33,333 bases of DNA from a virus. Of this stretch, positions 13,437 to 20,079 are shown one piece after another. Numbering within the stretch: the stretch's first letter is position 1; every line of letters begins with the position of its first letter. The notes below the pieces were generated by a model that did no database searches, had not been told where the DNA came from, and saw only the letters and a list, made by a program, of their open reading frames with translations. A program made the translations under genes and the position numbers. The stretch lies in the IMG/VR virus record IMGVR_UViG_3300046680_000280, positions 1 to 33,333 of that record, one strand, 5' to 3'.

Positions 13437-13643
13437 AAGCCGTGCTGGAACTGCGGCTGGCATGACCCGAGGGAGTGTGCGAAGGACTGCCCCTTCGCTC
13501 CAGCCGCCGTCGAGCGCGGCCCAGAGCGTCTCGTAGCGAGACGCGATAGAGAGGTAGGTGTCGGCCTGGTCCCACAGGCCGACGTTCTGGGCGCGGGTTG
13601 CCGCGCGGTAGAGGTTGTCGAGGATGCGGTCGCGGTAGTTCAT
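13419..13643 (-). CDS. Small helical leftward protein, 74 residues
   Basis: ATG 13643 overlaps the upstream stop (ATGA) and has AAGGAG about eight bases before it. The N-terminal 45 residues are helical (YRDRILDNLYRAATRAQN, then WDQADTYLSIASRYETLW), and the rest is Leu/Arg/Ala-rich. The function is unknown. Its last codons (RQLAL) and the bases beyond repeat a 23-bp sequence of the neighbouring HTH gene, suggesting a local duplication. Confidence 0.7.
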   Translation of the reverse strand: MNYRDRILDNLYRAATRAQNVGLWDQADTYLSIASRYETLWAALDGGWSEGAVLRTLPRVMPAAVPARLRQLAL

Positions 13644-13843
13644 GTCGGCTCCTTCGGTTGTGTGGTGTGAGGCCGCGCTCGGAGGGCGAGTTGCCTGACC
13701 GTCTGCCGGGAAACGCCGAGGGCGCGTGCGATCTCCGCGTAGGACGTTCCACGCTCGAGCTCGGCGAGGATGGCGGCACGGTAGGCGCCGAGCGCGCGAT
13801 CGTACGCGCGCCGACGCCTCCGGACCTGGTCGAACGAGGGCAT
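13640..13843 (-). CDS. Small helix-turn-helix DNA-binding protein
   Basis: ATG 13843 follows the upstream stop directly, with GAGG five bases before it, giving 67 residues. The N-terminus is very basic (VRRRRRAYDR). Residues 33-57 form a clear helix-turn-helix (TSYAEIARALGVSRQTVRQLAL) like those of sigma-type and resolvase-type HTH domains. It may regulate the divergent promoter from which it is transcribed; the GTGGACCTGAC repeats there are possible targets. Regulation is inferred. Confidence 0.8.
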   Translation of the reverse strand: MPSFDQVRRRRRAYDRALGAYRAAILAELERGTSYAEIARALGVSRQTVRQLALRARPHTTQPKEPT

Positions 13844-14176
13844 CTAGGCCTCGACTTCGGATGCCGACTCGATCCAAGCGTCCGCGATCTCGTACCAGTC
13901 GACGCAGTCGAGCGCGTAGCCGAGCAGGTCGGCGGCGAACGAGGCGCCGAGGTCCGGTGCGAGGTCGTCGCGTACCCAATCCTTCAACATCTCGCCGACG
14001 GCGAACCTTGGGGACTGGTGCGTCCAGGTCTCTTCGGTCTCTGCCTGCCGCTCGCTCTCGAGCGTCTCGCGGGTCATCTCGAGCGCCGTTGTGTAGAGAC
14101 CCTCGTCGTTCGAAAGCCACAGGTTGACGTTCCAGGTCGGGTAGTTCTTCCAGCCGTTGTAGGTGTCTTCGCTCAT
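13844..14176 (-). CDS. DUF7249-like phage protein
   Basis: ATG 14176 has GAGGAG about seven bases upstream; an in-frame GTG (14179) is one codon earlier. The 110-residue protein begins with [20 protein letters not shown], the hallmark N-terminus of a family widespread in actinobacterial phages. An acidic helical middle and a C-terminal [17 protein letters not shown] segment follow, also typical. The family's function is unknown. It is first in the leftward operon. Confidence 0.8.
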   Translation of the reverse strand: MSEDTYNGWKNYPTWNVNLWLSNDEGLYTTALEMTRETLESERQAETEETWTHQSPRFAVGEMLKDWVRDDLAPDLGASFAADLLGYALDCVDWYEIADAWIESASEVEA

Positions 14177-14192
14177 CACAACTCCTCATGTA

Positions 14193-14203
14193 GTGGACCT
14201 GAC
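14193..14203. promoter_or_regulatory. Direct repeat GTGGACCTGAC, copy 1
   Basis: This 11-bp sequence recurs exactly at 14291-14301. The copies flank the divergent promoter pair: this one lies in the leader of the leftward operon, the other in the leader of the rightward one. Paired operators or RNA-binding sites are possible. Confidence 0.5.
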
Positions 14204-14210
14204 GGAAACC

Positions 14211-14239
14211 ACACTACATCCGACAACGGGGCTTGTCAA
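14211..14239 (-). promoter_or_regulatory. Leftward promoter of the four-gene operon
   Basis: On the minus strand a consensus TTGACA (14239-14234), a 17-base spacer and TAGTGT (14216-14211) form a good sigma-70 type promoter. Its -35 hexamer overlaps that of the rightward promoter almost exactly, so the two should compete. Confidence 0.65.
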
Positions 14240-14261
14240 GAAGACTGGTCGAAAGTATGGG
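14233..14261 (+). promoter_or_regulatory. Rightward promoter for HNH/replication operon
   Basis: TTGTCA (14233-14238), 17 bases, TATGGG (14256-14261). The -35 is the complement of the leftward promoter's -35, shifted by one base. Transcription would start near 14268, giving a 55-base leader that contains a strong hairpin. Confidence 0.55.
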
Positions 14262-14274
14262 ATAAGGTCCGTGC

Positions 14275-14322
14275 GCCGGCGCTCCTCCTCGTGGACCTGA
14301 CAGCTGCGAAGAGAGCGCCGGC
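14275..14322 (+). promoter_or_regulatory. Leader hairpin that reaches the HNH start codon
   Basis: GCCGGCGCTC (14275-14284) and GAGCGCCGGC (14313-14322) form a perfect 10-bp GC-rich stem. The 28-base loop carries the second GTGGACCTGAC copy (14291-14301). The 3' arm ends at the base before ATG 14323 and covers the place of a ribosome site. This suggests that HNH translation is blocked unless the stem is opened. Confidence 0.6.
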
Positions 14323-14610
14323 ATGAAGCGCAAGCGCCACACGATTCGCAAGACCACGCGCGACTACATCATTCAGCGCGACAAAGGGCTCTGCCGCTAC
14401 TGCGGCAAAGATGTGAGTGGCGAGTATTACCGGTACGACACGCCGTACCCCAACTCATGGGGCCATTGGCGCAGTCACGGCGTCATCGATCACATCGTTC
14501 CCCATTCCAAGGGCGGCGTCGACCATCCCGCCAACCTCGTACTTGCCTGCGAGAGCTGCAACCTTCGGAAGTACTCGAACATCTGGAAGCCGCTGCCGGT
14601 GCCACCATGA
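14323..14610 (+). CDS. HNH endonuclease
   Basis: This 95-residue protein has a basic N-terminus (KRKRHTIRKTTR), a first zinc knuckle CRYC (Cys24, Cys27), the catalytic VIDHIVPHSKGG core (Asp56-His57), the Asn of HPANLVLAC (Asn71) and a second knuckle CESCN (Cys76, Cys79, Asn80). It is a complete HNH nickase or nuclease. HNH genes often work with terminase in cohesive-end phages, but here it stands two genes and a terminator away. It may instead be a replication or homing nuclease. Its start codon is sequestered by a leader hairpin. Confidence 0.9.
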   Translation: MKRKRHTIRKTTRDYIIQRDKGLCRYCGKDVSGEYYRYDTPYPNSWGHWRSHGVIDHIVPHSKGGVDHPANLVLACESCNLRKYSNIWKPLPVPP

Positions 14611-15071
14611 GCGAGGGCGAGCTGTACATCGTCGTGACTAACTGGCGGAGGTTCCAGTACTACCGAAATCGCAACCCGCCCTGGATCAAAAACCTGACCC
14701 AGTTGCTGCACGACGACAACTACTTGAGCCTGCCGCCGGGCACTCGCGCGCTCCTTCACGGACTCTGGCTCGAGTACGCCTCGAGTAACGCTCGTGTACG
14801 CCTCGATACACGCTCGCTCTCGGCTCGATTACGTCTCAGAGTCACGAAGCAACAACTAGATTGGCTTGAACGCAAGGGTTTCATTGAATACGCGCAAACA
14901 CCGCGGCGCCAAGATGTTGTCACCTCACGCGCGCGTGAAGAGGAAGAGACAGAGAACGTAGATCTAAAGCTCTTAGACGAACGTGGTCTTAAAACGTCGC
15001 GCGGTAGAAGCGACGAAGAGCGCGACGAAACACCTTTCGACTTCGACAAGATCCTTCGGGACATGCCGTGA
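14607..15071 (+). CDS. Replisome organiser-like protein
   Basis: ATG 14607 overlaps the HNH stop (ATGA), giving 154 residues. The N-terminus (YIVVTNWRRFQYYRNRNPPWIKNLTQLLHDDNYLSL, seen in parts) matches the pattern of phage replisome-organiser winged-helix domains: NW..FQ.Y....PPWIK, then LLHGLWLEYA and a QLDWLERKGFIEY step. The tail after residue 110 is charged and disordered. Such proteins bind the phage origin and recruit host helicase machinery, which fits the absence of any phage polymerase. Assigned by motif. Confidence 0.7.
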   Translation: MSEGELYIVVTNWRRFQYYRNRNPPWIKNLTQLLHDDNYLSLPPGTRALLHGLWLEYASSNARVRLDTRSLSARLRLRVTKQQLDWLERKGFIEYAQTPRRQDVVTSRAREEEETENVDLKLLDERGLKTSRGRSDEERDETPFDFDKILRDMP

Positions 15072-15628
15072 GCGTGGACGAACTCGGCCTGACGCCAGGC
15101 CAGCTCGCAGAGCTCGAGCACCTGGATCAGGCGCTCATCGATGCCTGGCTCTCGGCGCTCGAGCACGTCCGGGGTGTTCACTCACCGGTCGGCTGGTTTC
15201 TCGCCGGTGTTCGCTCGGGTTCATTTCCTGGTGCCGTAGCTGACAACGAGAAAGAGCAGCTGGTGAGGCTTGTCCAGCGATGGCTCCGCAACGCCGGCCT
15301 CTACGAGCCTGACGAGCCATCGCTCCTCGATGCCCTGTTCGGGCAGCACGGTGGCCTGAGAGCGCTCGCAAGCGACGAGCAGCTGCGCCGCCGCATGCTC
15401 GAGCTGTGGCGCCACGAGCAGCCCCGAGCCGAGCAAGCCAAGGCCGAGCAGCTCGCTCGTGCGCTCCGATGGCAGCAAGCCCACTTGGCTATGCAAGCCA
15501 TAGGCACCACGCGCACAGTGCCGCATGATGACACGCAACCCCTGCATTCAAGCCAAACAAGCACGGCACTAACGGCTGTTAGTGCCCACACCTCGACGAG
15601 CGACGTCGACGCCGACATCCCGTGGTAG
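15068..15628 (+). CDS. Hypothetical replication-region protein
   Basis: GTG 15068 overlaps the previous stop, giving 186 residues. Residues 10-60 (LAELEHLDQALIDAWL, SPVGWFLAGVRSG) resemble a step found in phage replication initiator and helicase-loader proteins. Residues 75-145 are helical with many Gln/Glu/Arg, and the tail is Ser/Thr-rich, ending in DADIPW, reminiscent of short acidic C-terminal tails that bind partner proteins. The position suggests the second subunit of a loader pair; no family is secure. A stem-loop with 9-bp arms lies in its 3' part. Confidence 0.55.
   Translation: MSVDELGLTPGQLAELEHLDQALIDAWLSALEHVRGVHSPVGWFLAGVRSGSFPGAVADNEKEQLVRLVQRWLRNAGLYEPDEPSLLDALFGQHGGLRALASDEQLRRRMLELWRHEQPRAEQAKAEQLARALRWQQAHLAMQAIGTTRTVPHDDTQPLHSSQTSTALTAVSAHTSTSDVDADIPW
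15565..15586. promoter_or_regulatory. Stem-loop inside the replication gene
   Basis: GGCACTAAC (15565-15573) and GTTAGTGCC (15578-15586) are perfect 9-bp inverted arms around GGCT. It stands out by its AT content in the surrounding GC-rich gene. Origins inside replication genes are known in lambdoid phages, so an origin or operator role is possible. Confidence 0.45.
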
Positions 15629-15777
15629 CCGATGCCGTGGCAGGGGTGGCAGGGGGGAGGCCGGCGACGACGGCGGAGTCCCGTTGCGTTGTACGACGGG
15701 CTGCAGGTCCCCGGCCGCGCTATGGTTTCGGGGTCGGCCGGTGTGATGCCCGGGCGGTGATGTGGATCATGTTCCGG

Positions 15778-15807
15778 GACGCCCGCTCGAAAGACGGGCG
15801 TCTCTTT
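15778..15807 (+). terminator. Rho-independent terminator after the replication operon
   Basis: GACGCCCG (15778-15785) and CGGGCGTC (15795-15802) form a perfect 8-bp stem with a nine-base loop, followed by TCTTT. It separates the replication operon from the late region. Confidence 0.8.
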
Positions 15808-15842
15808 GCCCCTGGCCGCGGCGTGTTGTCCGAACCCGCTTC

Positions 15843-15848
15843 TACAAT
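15843..15848 (+). promoter_or_regulatory. -10 element for a leaderless late transcript
   Basis: TACAAT lies nine bases before GTG 15858, in the gap just after a terminator. No good -35 is seen at 16-18 bases upstream. A start point near 15855-15858 would give a leaderless message, which fits the lack of any ribosome site before that GTG. Confidence 0.4.
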
Positions 15849-15857
15849 CCGCGCCCG

Positions 15858-16265
15858 GTGTCGCACCGTGAGCAAGCCATCATCGCCCTCCTTGAGCGCT
15901 ATGACGACCTCGTCGATCCGTCCCGGACGACGTTCAGCTCGGGGGTGGAGGGGGTACCGGGGATGCCGCCGACCTACACGAGCGACGTCAGGGAGCTCGA
16001 GCGTCTGCTGAGAAGAATCCGAGCCGAGCGGCGGCCCCTCTGGTGGCACCTCAACGAGCACTACCTCGCTGCGAATTGGGTCGCCAGAACCGTGTGGGTG
16101 CGCCGGAAGGCGAAGCACGGGAAGCATGTCACCGTGGCCGAGCGGCGCATGGAGCGCGAGGGCGACAAGTCGAGCCCGGAGCGCGTTGCCGAGGGGGTCG
16201 CCTGGCTCGCCGAGGAGTGGGCGTTGGGGCACGAGCCGATGCTTCCGGAGTTGATGCTGGTTTGA
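15858..16265 (+). CDS. Hypothetical protein before the terminase region
   Basis: From GTG 15858 the protein has 135 residues; a longer frame from ATG 15762 would cross the terminator. It has an N-terminal helix (REQAIIALLERYDDLV), a central Trp-rich stretch (RRPLWWHLNEHYLAANWVAR) and a basic VWVRRKAKHGKH patch. This could be a small DNA-binding domain, for example a sigma-like or terminase-accessory factor. No family is recognised. It ends next to the late promoter. Confidence 0.65.
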   Translation: MSHREQAIIALLERYDDLVDPSRTTFSSGVEGVPGMPPTYTSDVRELERLLRRIRAERRPLWWHLNEHYLAANWVARTVWVRRKAKHGKHVTVAERRMEREGDKSSPERVAEGVAWLAEEWALGHEPMLPELMLV

Positions 16266-16290
16266 CAAGCGCGGCAACGGCGTGCACAAT
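16262..16290 (+). promoter_or_regulatory. Strong late promoter
   Basis: TTGACA (16262-16267), 17 bases, CACAAT (16285-16290). It overlaps the stop of the upstream gene and lies about 45 bases before GTG 16335. It is the best sigma-70 type match in the late region and probably drives the packaging and virion genes. Confidence 0.75.
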
Positions 16291-16334
16291 CGCGCCACAA
16301 AGTGGCCTTGTGCGCTCAGAAGCCGGAGGTGACC

Positions 16335-16523
16335 GTGCGGTCGACGATTGTTCGTCGAAGCCCGCTCTCCCTGCGGCAGTGCGACGAGGTTCTGCGAGTG
16401 CTCTCGGCGTCTCTGGTCAGGGTTGACGGGGCCGAGAGAGGGATGATCATGCTGGAGGTCGATCGGCTGCTCGACAAGCGGAACGCGCTCAAGCGCCGTC
16501 CGCCGGAGGCCGACGAGAGGTGA
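16335..16523 (+). CDS. Small helical protein upstream of terminase
   Basis: GTG 16335 is preceded by GGAGGT at four bases and lies downstream of the late promoter start, so the longer ATG 16302 frame is less likely. The 62 residues form two helices (LRQCDEVLRVLSASLVRV, then MIMLEVDRLLDKRNAL), the second coiled-coil-like, with a basic KRRPPEADER end. The function is unknown. Its stop overlaps the terminase small subunit start (GTGA). Confidence 0.7.
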   Translation: MRSTIVRRSPLSLRQCDEVLRVLSASLVRVDGAERGMIMLEVDRLLDKRNALKRRPPEADER

Positions 16524-17020
16524 GCGAGGCACTGGAGCTGAGGGGGCATCATGCGTTGCCGTCCCCTGCCGATTGGGAGGATTTCGAGCGAAGGATCCTG
16601 GAAGGCGAAGACCCGCAGAAGGCGGCGAACGCGCGCAGGCTTTCGCTCTCGAACTACCGCAGGGCAGACCACCAGCGGCAACGGGAGTTGCTGGCCCGCT
16701 CGAGGGAGGCGCGTGCCGACGAGGCCGACCGCCGCCTCGAGGACTGGGTAACCAAGGCCGAGGCCAGTGACACGCTGAAGGTGTACTTCCATCGCTACCA
16801 CGCGAACATGGCGGGGAGGGGCGTGGAGAAGCTCGAGCTGGAGGTGCAATCGGATGTCGGCGACTCGCTCGAGAGGTTCGCCGCTGCTGTCGCCGCTGCA
16901 GCTGCTCGCCGAGCTGCCGACGGAGGAGCGGGACCGCCTGACGGGACGGTTGTCGAGCGAGCAGAAGGCGGCGCTCGCCTGGCGCTGGCGGGGCTGGCAG
17001 GCGCGGCCGAACCAGGTTGA
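16520..17020 (+). CDS. Terminase small subunit-like protein
   Basis: This 166-residue protein starts at GTG 16520. Residues 15-60 are a likely helix-turn-helix (DWEDFERRILEG, DPQKAANARRLSLSNYRRAD). A long charged helix follows, and the C-terminus is Ala/Gly-rich. Position directly upstream of the large subunit and the HTH/helix layout suit TerS, which recognises the packaging site. The last 167 bases overlap the large-subunit gene in another frame. The C-terminal low-complexity stretch lies wholly in the overlap, so its composition is set by the other gene. Confidence 0.65.
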   Translation: MSEALELRGHHALPSPADWEDFERRILEGEDPQKAANARRLSLSNYRRADHQRQRELLARSREARADEADRRLEDWVTKAEASDTLKVYFHRYHANMAGRGVEKLELEVQSDVGDSLERFAAAVAAAAARRAADGGAGPPDGTVVERAEGGARLALAGLAGAAEPG

Positions 17021-18389
17021 GCCGGAAGGCGAGTGGCGCTACTGGCTCGTGATGGCGGGCCGCGGTTTCGGGAAGACGAGGGTGGGCGCGGAGTGGGTTC
17101 GGGAGAAGGTCCGCCACCACAAGCGGGTGGCGTTGTTGGGGAAGGACGCCGGCGACATGCGGGCGGTGATGATCGAAGGCGAGTCGGGGATTCTCGCGGT
17201 CTGTCCGAGGCACGAGCGCCCTGAGTACCAGGCCTCCAAGCGGGTGTTGAAGTGGCCGAACGGCGCGATCTCGGAGTTCCGCACCGGCGAGGACCCCGAG
17301 GGCGTCAGAGGCTTGCAGTGCGAAGCGCTGTGGGCCGACGAGCTCGCCGCCTGGCAGTACCCGGCCGAGACCTGGGACATGGCGATGCTGGGACTGCGGC
17401 TCGGGCCGGATCCGAGGGCGTGCATCACGACGACGCCGAAGCCGATCCGGCTGATCCGGGACTTGGTCAGGGACGAGCATTGCGTCGTCACGCATGGCAC
17501 CACCTACGACAACCTGAGCAACCTGGCGCCGGCGTTCGCCTCGGCGATCATCCGCCGTTACGAGGGCACGAGGCTCGGCAGGCAGGAGCTCGACGCCGAG
17601 CTGCTCGAGGACGAGGGGCTCGCCTACCGGTTCAGCGAGCACGCCCATGTGATCCACGGCGCCTGGGAGCCGCCGGCGTCGTTCGAGCGGTTCGAGAGCT
17701 GCGACTACGGTTCGAACAACCCGACGGCGTGGCTTGCCTGGTGTGTCGACTACGACGGCAACCTCGTCGTCTACGACGAGTTCTACGAGCCGGGTCTTCC
17801 CAGTGAGATCGCGCCGAGGATCTTGGCGTTGCGGAAGTGGTGGCGCTCGAGCGTCTGCTGGGCCGACCCGAGCCTGTGGATCGGGAAGGGGATCACGAAC
17901 AAGTTCGGCCGTGAGGCGAACTCGGCGGACGAGTTCCACGACTCGGGCGTCTCGATCGTCCGGGCGAACAACGACCGCCGTGCCGGCTACCTGCGCTTGT
18001 CCGAGCTCTTGCGGATGGAGGAGGCCAGGCGGTACCCGTCGTGGCACCACCGGGCCGGGGAGTCGCCGGCGCCGCGGATGTTCGTCAGCGATCGCTGCAC
18101 GAACCTGATCGAGCAGCTCCGGGACGCGCCGTTGGAGACGAGCGAGCCGGGCCCGACGTCGGGGCCGCACCCGTTGGAGGCGGTGGCGGTGAAGTGGGAG
18201 GGCGCTCACGGGCACGCTCATGCCGCTTGCCGCTACGGCGCGATGAGCAGGCCGGGCGCGAGCTCGGAGCCGGAGGACACGTTCGAGAACGACCCGGTCG
18301 CCGCCGAGCGCTGGCTCAGGGCGGAGGCGCTGAAGAAGCGCGAGCGACTCATCGAGGCGCAGGACGGCCGTCCCGCCTACACGATCTGA
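16854..18389 (+). CDS. terL: Terminase large subunit
   Basis: This 511-residue protein has an N-terminal ATPase with Walker A MAGRGFGKT (Gly69-Thr75), Walker B ALWADE (Asp162-Glu163) and the coupling motif ITTTPKP (191-197). A C-terminal RNase H-like nuclease follows with acids Asp284 (CDYGSN), Asp308/Glu309 (VVYDEFY) and Asp338 (WADPS). It cuts concatemers and pumps DNA into the capsid through the portal. The N-terminal LLAELPTEERDRL segment is typical and lies inside the overlap with the small subunit gene, so the overlap is real. Confidence 0.93.
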   Translation: MSATRSRGSPLLSPLQLLAELPTEERDRLTGRLSSEQKAALAWRWRGWQARPNQVEPEGEWRYWLVMAGRGFGKTRVGAEWVREKVRHHKRVALLGKDAGDMRAVMIEGESGILAVCPRHERPEYQASKRVLKWPNGAISEFRTGEDPEGVRGLQCEALWADELAAWQYPAETWDMAMLGLRLGPDPRACITTTPKPIRLIRDLVRDEHCVVTHGTTYDNLSNLAPAFASAIIRRYEGTRLGRQELDAELLEDEGLAYRFSEHAHVIHGAWEPPASFERFESCDYGSNNPTAWLAWCVDYDGNLVVYDEFYEPGLPSEIAPRILALRKWWRSSVCWADPSLWIGKGITNKFGREANSADEFHDSGVSIVRANNDRRAGYLRLSELLRMEEARRYPSWHHRAGESPAPRMFVSDRCTNLIEQLRDAPLETSEPGPTSGPHPLEAVAVKWEGAHGHAHAACRYGAMSRPGASSEPEDTFENDPVAAERWLRAEALKKRERLIEAQDGRPAYTI

Positions 18390-18408
18390 GTTTCGGCGGT
18401 GCATGGTG

Positions 18409-18425
18409 TCCGGGGAGATCCCGGA
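18409..18425 (+). terminator. Short hairpin after terL
   Basis: TCCGGG (18409-18414) and CCCGGA (18420-18425) form a 6-bp GC-rich stem with loop GAGAT in the 100-bp gap after the terminase gene. There is no U-tract, so it may be a weak terminator or an RNA stability element. Confidence 0.35.
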
Positions 18426-18489
18426 ACAACGACAGTGGTGTTCTATTCGTGCATGAAACACACCGCCGATTTCTTCCCTGGAGGTCCAG

Positions 18490-18894
18490 TTGCGCGAGTA
18501 CGAGAAGATCGAGACGCCGACGGCGTTCCCCTCCATGTGCGTGTGCGGCAGCCAGAAGGCGCCGCTCGTCGACACCGGGCTGCTCAAGGACCGCTACGGG
18601 CACATCTACCTGTGCCGCATGTGCGTCACCCGCTCTGCCAGGGCGCTCGGGATCATCAAGGGCGCCGAGCACGAGCGGCTCGAGCATGCCGCCGACGAGC
18701 TTGCGCAGGCCGAGAAGGAGATCAGCGAGCGGCAGGGGATCATCGACCGCACCGCGACGACGCTCGGGCAGGCGGAGGGGAAGATCGTGACCTTGCAGGC
18801 GTACATCGAGACGCTGCAGGGCGACCTTGCCTTGCACAAGGCGTCGTGGGAGCAGGTGTTCGGAACGGCGAAGGAACGAGTGTCAGCGACCTGA
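18490..18894 (+). CDS. Zinc-finger/coiled-coil phage protein
   Basis: A TTG start follows GGAGG by five bases, giving 134 residues. The first third has Cys pairs (MCVCGSQK and YLCRMCVT) that could bind zinc. Residues 55-120 are a long heptad coiled coil (EHERLEHAADELAQAEKEI, then TLQAYIETLQGDL). Similar zinc-plus-coil proteins occur near phage terminase genes, but the function is unknown. It lies between terminase and portal. Confidence 0.75.
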   Translation: MREYEKIETPTAFPSMCVCGSQKAPLVDTGLLKDRYGHIYLCRMCVTRSARALGIIKGAEHERLEHAADELAQAEKEISERQGIIDRTATTLGQAEGKIVTLQAYIETLQGDLALHKASWEQVFGTAKERVSAT

Positions 18895-18905
18895 GAGGAG
18901 ACGAG

Positions 18906-19268
18906 ATGACCACAGACACAGATCCGGACACGTCGACCGTGGTGAAGACGAAGCCGGTGGACCCGTCGACGGAGACGAAGCCGCTGCCGGGAACCTTGCC
19001 GCAGCCGACGATCGAGGTTCAGTTCACTGAGCAGTCGATGACCCAGGACGAGCAAAACGAGTGGAAGTTCCAGAAGCTCGCGCGTGCGACCGGGATCAGT
19101 CTGCTGACCCCTCATGAGGAGGCGCAGGCGAAGAAGGACGCCGCCAAGGCGCAGGTCGAGCAGGAGAAGGTCGAGGCGGAGGAGAAGAAGGCGGCGGAGA
19201 AGGAAGAGGCCGACGCGTTGAAGGCGGAGGCCGAGGCGGCGAAGAGCTCGAAGGCCGGGAGCAAGTGA
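18906..19268 (+). CDS. Acidic/lysine-rich disordered and coiled-coil protein
   Basis: ATG 18906 follows a GAGAGGAG ribosome site, giving 120 residues. The first 45 residues are Thr/Pro/Asp-rich and disordered. Residues 80-115 are a Glu/Lys/Ala single-helix segment (EKVEAEEKKAAEKEEADAL). A short conserved-looking centre (NEWKFQKLARATGISLL) lies between. It could be an assembly chaperone or capsid-associated protein; no family is recognised. Confidence 0.7.
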   Translation: MTTDTDPDTSTVVKTKPVDPSTETKPLPGTLPQPTIEVQFTEQSMTQDEQNEWKFQKLARATGISLLTPHEEAQAKKDAAKAQVEQEKVEAEEKKAAEKEEADALKAEAEAAKSSKAGSK

Positions 19269-19507
19269 GTAGCTTCCGCGCCGACCGCTCACTGCTTCTC
19301 GAGCACGACCCGGCGAAGCTCGGCACGCCGGCGCTGACCTCGCTCCGTGACGCCGACTGGCGCCACCAGCAGGCGGCGGCGGTGGCGGGGTACAACTCGT
19401 TGACCGAGATGGCCGTCGACGAGCTGATCGTGATGGTCGGCGAGCTGAAGGAACGGATGGACCGGCTCGAGGCCGGCATCTCCGACCTGGGGGAGATCGT
19501 GCCGTGA
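19265..19507 (+). CDS. Small coiled-coil protein
   Basis: GTG 19265 overlaps the previous stop, giving 80 residues. A Trp-His-Gln patch (DADWRHQQAAA) precedes an amphipathic C-terminal helix (DELIVMVGELKERMDRLEAGI). The function is unknown. Its stop overlaps the next GTG, as do its neighbours', which supports a tightly coupled mini-gene string upstream of the portal. Confidence 0.7.
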   Translation: MSSFRADRSLLLEHDPAKLGTPALTSLRDADWRHQQAAAVAGYNSLTEMAVDELIVMVGELKERMDRLEAGISDLGEIVP

Positions 19508-19668
19508 GCCTGCTTCTGCGCGTCGCGGCGCTCGTCCTCTTCATCCTCGCCGCGCTCTTCTTCTTCGGGGTGGGCAGCGTCCACGTCGACACGATCTTCG
19601 GGTTGCAAGCGGCGGGGCTCGGGTGCTGGGTCGCGTCGACATTCCCGTTCCCGGCGATGCAGGCGTGA
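19504..19668 (+). CDS. Small membrane protein, 54 residues
   Basis: GTG 19504 overlaps the previous stop (GTGA), and TGA is at 19666-19668. The N-terminal 22 residues are a strong hydrophobic helix (LLLRVAALVLFILAALFFF), and a second weaker hydrophobic stretch follows (GLQAAGLGCWVASTF). It could be a membrane-anchored virion or superinfection factor. No family is recognised. Confidence 0.6.
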   Translation: MSLLLRVAALVLFILAALFFFGVGSVHVDTIFGLQAAGLGCWVASTFPFPAMQA

Positions 19669-19669
19669 G

Positions 19670-19792
19670 ATGAAGTGCGCTCACTGTGGCGCAACGCAGC
19701 CCCGTGAGCGCTTGATGCTGCTGGCGTCGGATTGTCACGGCGGTAAGAAGTGGTTCTGCCGCGAGTGGCAGGAGTGCGAGAAGCGGGCGTGA
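19670..19792 (+). CDS. 40-residue Cys/His zinc-binding peptide
   Basis: ATG 19670 follows AGGCGTGAG. The peptide holds Cys3 and Cys6 (KCAHCGA), Cys22-His23 (SDCHGG), Cys30 (WFC) and Cys35 (QEC), which could bind one or two zinc ions. Its stop overlaps the next GTG. It resembles the mini zinc proteins of the early operon in size but not clearly in sequence. Confidence 0.6.
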   Translation: MKCAHCGATQPRERLMLLASDCHGGKKWFCREWQECEKRA

Positions 19793-20079
19793 ACCGGACG
19801 TCGTCAGCGGTGGCAAAGGCTCTCGCCGGCCCGGTCGGGAAGCCTGCCTATGTCCCGCATCCGATCAATCCCGGCTGGGGCTCGTCGGGCTGGGACTTCG
19901 GGCAGGGTGCCGGTCTCGGGCAGACCCCGTCGAAGGGGTGGCTTGCGTTGCCGCCCGACCTGCGCCCGAGGACACCGGCGCAGAAAAGGTTGCTGAGCCC
20001 GCCGGAGAAGCCGGAGGGGTCGAAGGGGCTGCGCAACTGGAAGGTGGGCTACACCGGCCCACGGGTCATCAAGACCTGA
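19789..20079 (+). CDS. Hypothetical Pro/Gly-rich protein
   Basis: GTG 19789 overlaps the previous stop, giving 96 residues. It is rich in Pro, Gly and Trp without clear helices (HPINPGWGSSGWDFGQG, LPPDLRPRTPAQKRLLSPP) and ends GYTGPRVIKT. Low secondary structure suggests an extended virion or linker protein. No family is recognised. The stop overlaps the next ATG (TGATG). Confidence 0.6.
   Translation: MNRTSSAVAKALAGPVGKPAYVPHPINPGWGSSGWDFGQGAGLGQTPSKGWLALPPDLRPRTPAQKRLLSPPEKPEGSKGLRNWKVGYTGPRVIKT

Noticed and set aside
15632-15760. Short rightward frame of 42 residues (MPWQGWQGGG, then a five-Arg run)
   Set aside because: It sits after the replication operon with no ribosome site and low complexity. 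It is possible but not supported.
18429-18460. Imperfect 24-bp palindrome (GTGTT...AACAC) before the zinc/coil gene as operator
   Set aside because: Only the outer five bases pair well, and no convincing promoter hexamers lie nearby.
15720-18587. Very long leftward open frame of 955 codons
   Set aside because: It lies antisense to the terminase genes, is Arg/Pro/Leu-rich without domains, and crosses a terminator and promoters. It is a by-product of high GC third positions.
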